DNA from: Acidimicrobiaceae bacterium
GTDB taxonomy: Bacteria > Actinomycetota > Acidimicrobiia > Acidimicrobiales > RAAP-2
NCBI GenBank assembly: GCA_003157945.1
Contig: PMFY01000161.1
Coordinates: 1-6,120, forward strand
Direction of reading: 5' to 3'
Length of the DNA: 6,120 nt
Shown here: positions 1 through 5,022 of the stretch, piece by piece
Numbering within the stretch: the stretch's first letter is position 1
Layout: every line of letters starts with the position of its first letter
Made by a program: the position numbers and the translations under genes
Notes under the pieces: model-generated
Told to the model about the DNA's origin: nothing
The model's input: the letters and a program-made list of their open reading frames with translations, nothing else
Database searches by the model: none

Positions 1-802
1 TGCGGGCGGTGGCGAACAGGTCCCGGACCCGGCTCGCGCCCACGCCGACGAACATCTCCATGAAGTCGGACCCGCTGACCGACATGAACGGCACACCGGC
101 CTCGCCCGCCACGGCCCGGGCCAGGAGGGTCTTGCCGGTGCCGGGGGGCCCGACGAGGAGGATCCCCTTGGGGATGCGGGCACCGATCTCCTTGAAGCGC
201 GCCGGTGTCTTCAGGAAGTCGACGACCTCGCTGATCTCGAGTTTGACCCCGTCGTAGCCGGCCACGTCGTCGAACGTCGTCGAGGGCCGCTCGGTCGAGT
301 AGAGCTTCGCCTTGGACCGACCGATGGACATGATGCTGCCCATCTGGCCCTGGGCCCGGCGACTGATGAAGTAGAAGATCCCGAGGATGATGGCGAACGG
401 TATGAGGTACCAGATGATCGACACCAGCGGGTTCTGGGTGGTGGTCACGAGCTTGTAGTTGGCCCCGAGCGGCGTGAGGGCGTGCAGCTCCGAGTCCGTC
501 ACCACGCTCGGACCGTTGGCCGAGTACTTGGAGCCGTCGGTCAGGGTGCCGGTGATCACGCCGGAGGACTGGTCGACCGTGGCCGTCGAGACCTGCTTGT
601 CCGACAACTTGGTGAGGAACGTGTGGTACGTGATCTGGGAGGTGTTGGCCTTCTGGACGAGGCTCGGGACGATCAGGACCGCCAGCACCACGATCATGAC
701 GACCACGGAGAGGATGATGCGGTTCTTGTTCTGCCCGGGGGAGTCCTGGCCGGGGGCGCTCGGGGACGGGCCGCTGGGAGCGTTGGGGTTTGGCGGGGTC
801 AC
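1..802 (-). CDS. ftsH: ATP-dependent zinc metalloprotease FtsH, N-terminal part (runs off left edge)
   Basis: FtsH is a membrane-anchored hexameric AAA+ protease that extracts and degrades damaged membrane proteins and short-lived cytosolic ones. The 267 visible residues have the standard order: a Pro/Ser/Asn-rich cytosolic tail (1-27), a first membrane helix (about 28-49), an external domain of about 75 residues, a second helix (about 126-146), then the AAA+ domain with the '[10 protein letters not shown]' entry and Walker A GPPGTGKT (218-225, positions 128-151). The '[13 protein letters not shown]' segment (251-263) carries the aromatic-hydrophobic-Gly pore loop. Walker B, the second region of homology and the HEXXH zinc site would lie beyond position 1. 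The GTG at 802 is the only reasonable start, because an in-frame TAG sits at 814-812 and the next GTG codons fall inside the first helix. No Shine-Dalgarno lies at normal distance, which fits a leaderless mRNA. It is divergent from the CPBP gene. Confidence 0.97.
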   Translation of the reverse strand, partial: MTPPNPNAPSGPSPSAPGQDSPGQNKNRIILSVVVMIVVLAVLIVPSLVQKANTSQITYHTFLTKLSDKQVSTATVDQSSGVITGTLTDGSKYSANGPSVVTDSELHALTPLGANYKLVTTTQNPLVSIIWYLIPFAIILGIFYFISRRAQGQMGSIMSIGRSKAKLYSTERPSTTFDDVAGYDGVKLEISEVVDFLKTPARFKEIGARIPKGILLVGPPGTGKTLLARAVAGEAGVPFMSVSGSDFMEMFVGVGASRVRDLFATAR

Positions 803-808
803 CTCTTC

Positions 809-814
809 ATGCTA
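809..814 (-). promoter_or_regulatory. Candidate -10 box (TAGCAT) for leaderless ftsH transcript
   Basis: Read on the minus strand, TAGCAT matches the actinobacterial TAnnnT -10 pattern. It is followed by six bases (GAAGAG) and then the ftsH GTG, so transcription would begin at or next to the start codon. I see no convincing -35 hexamer at 16-19 bases upstream. The mirror-image arrangement upstream of the neighbouring gene supports the call. It is inferred from sequence only. Confidence 0.5.
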
Positions 815-885
815 CGCGCCACGGGGACGTCCTGACGCATCACCCCGACCGTCGGACCCGGTACCCCGCCCGGGGGCGCGGTCGG

Positions 886-891
886 TATCGT
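886..891 (+). promoter_or_regulatory. Candidate -10 box (TATCGT) for leaderless CPBP operon transcript
   Basis: TATCGT fits TAnnnT and is followed by six bases (GGGGGA) and then GTG at 898, the same geometry as at ftsH. The GGGGGA could be mistaken for a ribosome binding site, but it abuts the start codon with no spacer, so a leaderless start is the better reading. No clear -35 element was seen. This would drive the three-gene operon 898-4980. Confidence 0.45.
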
Positions 892-897
892 GGGGGA

Positions 898-1818
898 GTG
901 AGCGACCGGCCCGAACAGGCGGTGGATGCCGCGGGACCGGGCGCACCACCCCAGACGACACCCGATTCCGGTGCCTCCGTCGCCGACCGGCCCACCGGCC
1001 GCTTCGGCCCACCCGATGTCTCCCTCGGGCTGCAGCTCGACGCCGGAGCCAGCCCGGCGGACCGGGCGGCCGCCGGGATGTGGCTGCTCTACGCCGCGCT
1101 CGGGTTCCTCGGCGGACAGGTGCTGGCGGCCGTGTTCGTCGGGATCGCCGGTGCCCTCGCCGGCCAGTACCACCAGCTCACCGCCTTGTCGAAGCTGGCC
1201 GAGCCGCCGACGTGGTTCGTGCTGTCCACCCTCTTCGGCCTGTGGGGCGGCTTCCTGGGGGCGGCCGTCCTGGCCAGCCGACTGCGCGGGACCAAGCGCC
1301 TCGTGCCCGACCTCGGGCTGCGTTTCCGGTGGATCGACCTGCTGGGCGTCCCGATCGGTGTGGCCGGCCAATTCGTCGTGGCTCTCATCTATATCCCGAT
1401 CCGGCCCCACGTCCACGACTTCAACCAGCGCTTCTCGGCCCCGGCCCAGCGTCTGACGGGTGGCTCCCACGGCGCCGGCTACTGGCTGATCGTGGTCGCC
1501 ACGGTGGCCGGCGCACCGTTCTTCGAAGAGCTGTTCTTCCGTGGCGTGCTGCTCCGGGCACTGGCCCGGCTGTTCGGGCGCTGGGGCCGATGGGTCGGGC
1601 CGTGCCTGGCCGTCGTGGTCAGTGGCGTGCTGTTCGGGTTGGCCCACGCCGAGTCGTTGCAGCTGCTCGGGCTGGCGACGTTCGGCATGATCCTGGGGGC
1701 CGTCTCCTACCGCACGGGGCGCCTCGGGATGAACGTCGTGGCGCACGCGTCGTTCAACGCGCTGGCCCTGAGTGCCGTGGTGCTGCCGGCCCTGGTCGGC
1801 GTGCGGGGGCTGGCCTGA
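898..1818 (+). CDS. CPBP family intramembrane metalloprotease (CAAX/Abi-type)
   Basis: Predicted glutamate-type intramembrane protease of 306 residues, related to Rce1-like CAAX prenyl proteases and bacterial Abi proteins. All three family motifs are present: EExxxR (E210, E211, R215 in 'FFEELFFRG'), FxxxH (F246, H250 in 'FGLAH') and HxxxN (H283, N287 in 'HASFN'), so it should be catalytically competent. The first 60 residues are Pro/Ala/Gly-rich and probably disordered in the cytosol. About seven hydrophobic segments follow (roughly 61-88, 106-128, 145-168, 193-209, 233-249, 255-272, 280-300). I chose GTG 898 because an ATG in frame at 790 would run into the ftsH start and add 36 low-complexity residues. 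An internal ATG at residue 61 would begin right at the first helix and is a weaker choice. The substrate is unknown; family members process prenylated or membrane proteins, or bacteriocin-related peptides. It is first gene of an operon. Confidence 0.93.
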   Translation: MSDRPEQAVDAAGPGAPPQTTPDSGASVADRPTGRFGPPDVSLGLQLDAGASPADRAAAGMWLLYAALGFLGGQVLAAVFVGIAGALAGQYHQLTALSKLAEPPTWFVLSTLFGLWGGFLGAAVLASRLRGTKRLVPDLGLRFRWIDLLGVPIGVAGQFVVALIYIPIRPHVHDFNQRFSAPAQRLTGGSHGAGYWLIVVATVAGAPFFEELFFRGVLLRALARLFGRWGRWVGPCLAVVVSGVLFGLAHAESLQLLGLATFGMILGAVSYRTGRLGMNVVAHASFNALALSAVVLPALVGVRGLA

Positions 1819-1819
1819 C

Positions 1820-4354
1820 ATGACCCCGGGCGAATACGGCGACGCCGACGGGGTCACGGCCGTCGACGACGCTCCGGCCGAGCCGTCCCCCGCCCCCGAT
1901 CGGGAGGTGGGGTCGATCCCGGTCGCACCGGTGCGGCGCCGACCGGTCCGGGCACCGTGGTGGGTGCGGATGACCCGCCGCACGGCCTGGCCGGGGTGGG
2001 CGAGTGCCGCGGCCGTACTCGGGGTCGTCGTCGTGGTGCTGACCCAGATGCACCCCGACCTGCTGTTCTCGAACACCACGACGGCGGGTGGCGACACGGG
2101 TGCCCACGTCGCCCTGCCGGCGTTCCTGGAGTCGAACCTGCTGACCCACGGCCGGGTGACCGGATGGGACCCGGGCTGGTACGACGGCTTCCCGCTCTAC
2201 ACCTTCTACTTCCCCCTGCCCGGCCTGGTCACGGTCCTCTTCAACGCGGTCGTCACCTACGACGTCGCCTTCAAACTCGTCACCGTCCTCGGCAGCCTCC
2301 TCCTCCCCCTCTGCGCCTGGGCGTTCGGCAAGCTCGCCGGGCTGCGGGACCCCGGCCCGGGCTGCCTGGCCGCCGCCACACTGCCGTTCCTGTTCGAGCC
2401 CAGCTTCTCGATCTACGGCGGCAACCTGCTGTCCACTCTGGCCGGCGAGTTCTCCTTCTCCCTCAGCCTCTCGCTCTCGCTCCTGTTCCTCGGCGTGGTG
2501 GCCTCGGGGTTGCGGACCGGCCGACACCGGGCGCTGGCTGCCGTGCTGCTCGCCGCCACGCTGCTCTGCCATCTGATCCCCGCCATCTTCGCGGTGGTCG
2601 GAGCCGCCGTCTGGCTCGTACTCGACGCCGACCTCCCCCGGATGGTGGTCAGCGGCGTGCGCGCCGCGGCGGCACGACGACGGTGGGTACGACGCCTGGC
2701 GTGGTCGGCGGTGGCGGGCGCGCTCGGTCTGGGGCTGGCGGCCTGGTGGCTGCTGCCGTTCTACGCGGAGCAGCCGTACACCACGAACATGGGGTACACC
2801 AAGGTCTTCGGCTATCCCCATCTGCTCTTCCCCGGGTCGGCCCGGTGGGTCCTGATCGCCGACCTGGTGGGTGTGGCCTTCATGGTGGTCCGTCGCAACC
2901 GTGTCGCCCTGTTCCTCGTGGTGATGGCCGGGCTCTCGGCGCTCGCCATGATCGTGGACCCCGCGTCGAAGCTCTACAACGTCCGGTTCCTCCCCCTGTG
3001 GTTCCTCTGCCTCTACCTGCTCGCCGGGTACGCGCTCGCCGAGGCGGTGGGCCTCGTCGCCCGATGGCGGCGGCGCCGGCAGCTGAACCTCTGGGTGCGA
3101 TCGGCCCGCCGGAGCCTCGTCACGATGGACACCGACGCCTGGTCGCCGGGAACGCGGGTGACGCGCTTCCGTCGCCCGGTGCCGGCCGCGGTGGCCGCGG
3201 GTGCGGTGGTCGGACCGCTCATCGGCCTGGCCGCGGCGTGCCTGGCCGTCGTCCCGCCGCTGGTGATGCCCTCGACCACCCTGGCCAACATCGGCGTCCA
3301 CGTGGGCTCGAATCAGCCGAGTGCGTGGGCGGAATGGAACTACTCGGGCTACGAGAAGAAGCCCGACTATCCCGAGTTCCGGGCCGTCCTGAAGATGATG
3401 TCCTCGGTCGGGGCGTCCCAGGGGTGCGGGAGGGCGATGTGGGAGTACGACCCGTCCCTCAACCGGTTCGGCACCACCGAGTCCCTGATGCTCCTGCCGT
3501 ACTTCACCAACGGGTGCATCGACTCCATGGAGGGACTCCTGTTCGAGTCGGCGTCCACGACCCCATTCCACTTCATCAACCAGAACGAACTCTCCCCCAA
3601 CCCGTCGAACGCGGTGGTGGGGCTGCCCTACGGCGGACTCGACGTCCCGCTGGGCATCCAGCACCTCCAGCAGCTCGGGGTGCGCTACCTCCTCGCCTCG
3701 TCGACCACCGTGCAGGATGCCGTGGCGGCGGACCCCTCCGCCACGCTCGTCGGCTCGACCGGGCCGTGGAGCACCAATTACAACGGTGAGGCCCTCGACA
3801 CGACGTGGAAGGTCTACCGCATCGCCGACACACAGCTCGTGGTGCCGCTCACCCGGCAGCCGGTCGTGTGGCGGGGCGTGGGCGCCGACCAGTCCAGCTG
3901 GCTGTCGCCCGCGGTCGACTGGTACGACCATCCGTCCCGCTGGGACGTCGTCCCGGCCGCCGACGGCCCGGCCACGTGGACGCGGGTGCCGATCGGTGCC
4001 ACCACCGTCCCGTCCGTCCGGGAGCCGGCGGTCACGGTGTCGGACGTGCGCCAGACGGACGCCGGCGTCAGCTTCCACGTGGACCGCGTGGGCGTCCCGG
4101 TCGAGGTGCGGATCTCCTACTTCCCCAATTGGCACGCCAGCGGGGCGGAAGGGCCGTACCGGGCCGCGCCGAACCTGATGGTGGTGGTGCCGACCAGCAA
4201 CGACGTGACCCTCACCTACGGCAACGTGCCGGCCGACTGGATCGGCCAGGCCGTGACCCTCGCCTCGCTGGCGATCGTCATCGGGCTGGCCGTGGTCGGG
4301 TGGCGTACGGGTCGGGCGCGGCGGACCCGCCGGGCCGCCGGGGCGACACGGTGA
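1820..4354 (+). CDS. Large polytopic GT-C-like membrane protein, '6-pyruvoyl-tetrahydropterin synthase-related' family
   Basis: An 844-residue membrane protein. A basic cytosolic N-terminus (about 1-57) precedes the first helix (about 58-76). The following external loop holds 'GGDTGAH' (D92) and 'GWDPGWYDGFPLYTFYFPLPGL' features (W116-L136), the signature of the PTPS-related domain family (PF10131-like). About 11-12 further hydrophobic segments reach to about residue 480. A large external domain (about 485-805) follows, with C536 and C566 and 'YFPNWHASGAEGPYR' (767-781), and then a final helix (about 807-828) and a basic tail. The family name is historical; nothing here resembles a pterin enzyme. 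The acidic residue in the first external loop and the topology resemble GT-C glycosyltransferases and YfhO-like proteins, so use of a polyprenyl-linked sugar for envelope glycan or glycolipid assembly is a reasonable inference, not shown. ATG 1820 is one base after the upstream stop, with a weak G-run about 10 bases before it. A basic loop of about 45 residues (413-455) separates two helices. Confidence 0.9.
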   Translation: MTPGEYGDADGVTAVDDAPAEPSPAPDREVGSIPVAPVRRRPVRAPWWVRMTRRTAWPGWASAAAVLGVVVVVLTQMHPDLLFSNTTTAGGDTGAHVALPAFLESNLLTHGRVTGWDPGWYDGFPLYTFYFPLPGLVTVLFNAVVTYDVAFKLVTVLGSLLLPLCAWAFGKLAGLRDPGPGCLAAATLPFLFEPSFSIYGGNLLSTLAGEFSFSLSLSLSLLFLGVVASGLRTGRHRALAAVLLAATLLCHLIPAIFAVVGAAVWLVLDADLPRMVVSGVRAAAARRRWVRRLAWSAVAGALGLGLAAWWLLPFYAEQPYTTNMGYTKVFGYPHLLFPGSARWVLIADLVGVAFMVVRRNRVALFLVVMAGLSALAMIVDPASKLYNVRFLPLWFLCLYLLAGYALAEAVGLVARWRRRRQLNLWVRSARRSLVTMDTDAWSPGTRVTRFRRPVPAAVAAGAVVGPLIGLAAACLAVVPPLVMPSTTLANIGVHVGSNQPSAWAEWNYSGYEKKPDYPEFRAVLKMMSSVGASQGCGRAMWEYDPSLNRFGTTESLMLLPYFTNGCIDSMEGLLFESASTTPFHFINQNELSPNPSNAVVGLPYGGLDVPLGIQHLQQLGVRYLLASSTTVQDAVAADPSATLVGSTGPWSTNYNGEALDTTWKVYRIADTQLVVPLTRQPVVWRGVGADQSSWLSPAVDWYDHPSRWDVVPAADGPATWTRVPIGATTVPSVREPAVTVSDVRQTDAGVSFHVDRVGVPVEVRISYFPNWHASGAEGPYRAAPNLMVVVPTSNDVTLTYGNVPADWIGQAVTLASLAIVIGLAVVGWRTGRARRTRRAAGATR

Positions 4355-4980
4355 GCTACGAGTTGGGGATGTTCCCCCTCTCCTCGGTGCTGTTCCCGGG
4401 TGCGGGACTGCCGCTGCACGTCTTCGAGGAGCGCTATCGGGCGCTGATGGCACGTTGCCTGGAAGCCGATGGGGAGTTCGGTGTCGTCCTCATCGAGCGG
4501 GGCTCCGAGGTGGGAGGTGGCGACGTGCGCGTCGGCGTCGGCACCGTGGCCCGGATCGCCAACGTGGCCGAGCTCGAGGACGGCCGCATGCTCGTGGTGG
4601 CGACCGGCGTCCGCCGGATCCGGGTGGAGACCTGGCTGGCCGACGAGCCGTACCCGCGGGCGATGGTCGAGGACCTGCCCGACGACGCCACCGCGTGCAG
4701 CGACGCGGTCCTGGCCGGCGCCGAGGCGTCGTTGCGACGCCTGCGCTCACTGCTCTCCGAGCTGGGTGACGTGCCGGCACTCCCGCACAGTCTGCGGATC
4801 TCCGGCTCGCCCGCCGATGTGGGCTGGCAGCTGTGCGACATGGCACCCCTCGTGTCACTCGACCTGCAGCACCTCCTGACGGCTGCGGACCTGGAGTCCC
4901 GGATGCGGCTCCTGGACGAACTCTGCATCGCCATGGCCGACGACGTCATCGGACTGCTCTCGGGTGAGGGAACGGGGTAG
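4351..4980 (+). CDS. Standalone Lon substrate-binding (LON N-terminal) domain protein
   Basis: This 209-residue cytosolic protein consists only of a Lon N-terminal substrate-binding domain (PF02190-like) and its helical extension. The opening 'MFPLSSVLFPGAGLPLHVFE' (7-26), 'ERYRALMARCL' and 'FGVVLIERG' (43-51) are the family hallmarks. The middle is beta-rich ('VGTVARIANVAELEDGRMLV'), and from about residue 115 it is helical, ending 'LLDELCIAMADDVIGLL'. There is no AAA+ module or Ser-Lys protease domain, so it cannot itself be a Lon protease. Such short proteins are widespread in actinobacteria and have no settled role; substrate recognition or adaptor activity is inferred from the domain. 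The GTG start overlaps the preceding stop as GTGA, indicating translational coupling. ATG at 4369 (residue 7) is an alternative start but would lose the overlap. It is last in the operon. Confidence 0.93.
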   Translation: MSYELGMFPLSSVLFPGAGLPLHVFEERYRALMARCLEADGEFGVVLIERGSEVGGGDVRVGVGTVARIANVAELEDGRMLVVATGVRRIRVETWLADEPYPRAMVEDLPDDATACSDAVLAGAEASLRRLRSLLSELGDVPALPHSLRISGSPADVGWQLCDMAPLVSLDLQHLLTAADLESRMRLLDELCIAMADDVIGLLSGEGTG

Positions 4981-4997
4981 CGCGCCCGCCGGATGCA

Positions 4998-5015
4998 CCG
5001 CCGTTGCCGCGGCGG
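4998..5015. terminator. GC-rich hairpin in the convergent gap, possible bidirectional terminator
   Basis: CCGCCG (4998-5003) pairs perfectly with CGGCGG (5010-5015) around a six-base loop, in the 42-base gap between two converging genes. No T-run follows on either strand, so it is not a canonical intrinsic terminator. In GC-rich actinobacteria such hairpins can still terminate, but six-base GC arms also arise readily by chance. Confidence 0.3.
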
Positions 5016-5022
5016 GGCGTCG

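Noticed and set aside
790..897. A 36-codon N-terminal extension of the CPBP protein from ATG 790.
   Set aside because: It would overlap the ftsH start and its candidate promoter and encodes Arg/His-rich low-complexity sequence. GTG 898 with a -10 box in front is better.
459..1823. A 454-residue plus-strand frame crossing ftsH and the CPBP gene.
   Set aside because: Its first part is antisense to ftsH and its second is an Arg/Pro-rich out-of-frame reading of the CPBP gene.
799..2097. A 432-residue minus-strand frame antisense to the CPBP gene, ending with a TGA that overlaps the ftsH GTG.
   Set aside because: The end overlap looks suggestive, but the protein is low-complexity and antisense to a gene with all CPBP motifs. 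Only its last three codons are considered as a possible leader.
2200..2320. A strongly pyrimidine-rich stretch on the plus strand.
   Set aside because: It is explained by Phe, Leu, Val and Ser codons of membrane helices and is not an independent signal.
1957..3789. A 610-residue plus-strand frame inside the large membrane-protein gene.
   Set aside because: The Arg/Gly/Pro-rich composition is typical of an out-of-frame reading in high-GC DNA, and no domain is visible.
3805..4350. A 182-codon upstream extension of the Lon-domain gene within the preceding gene.
   Set aside because: It is an out-of-frame reading of the membrane-protein gene. The Lon domain begins just after GTG 4351.
1754..4453. 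An 899-residue open frame on the minus strand, antisense to the large membrane protein and beyond.
   Set aside because: It is rich in Arg, Gly, His and Pro with no recognisable motif, while the opposite strand encodes a clear membrane-protein family with correct operon junctions. It is a GC-driven shadow.
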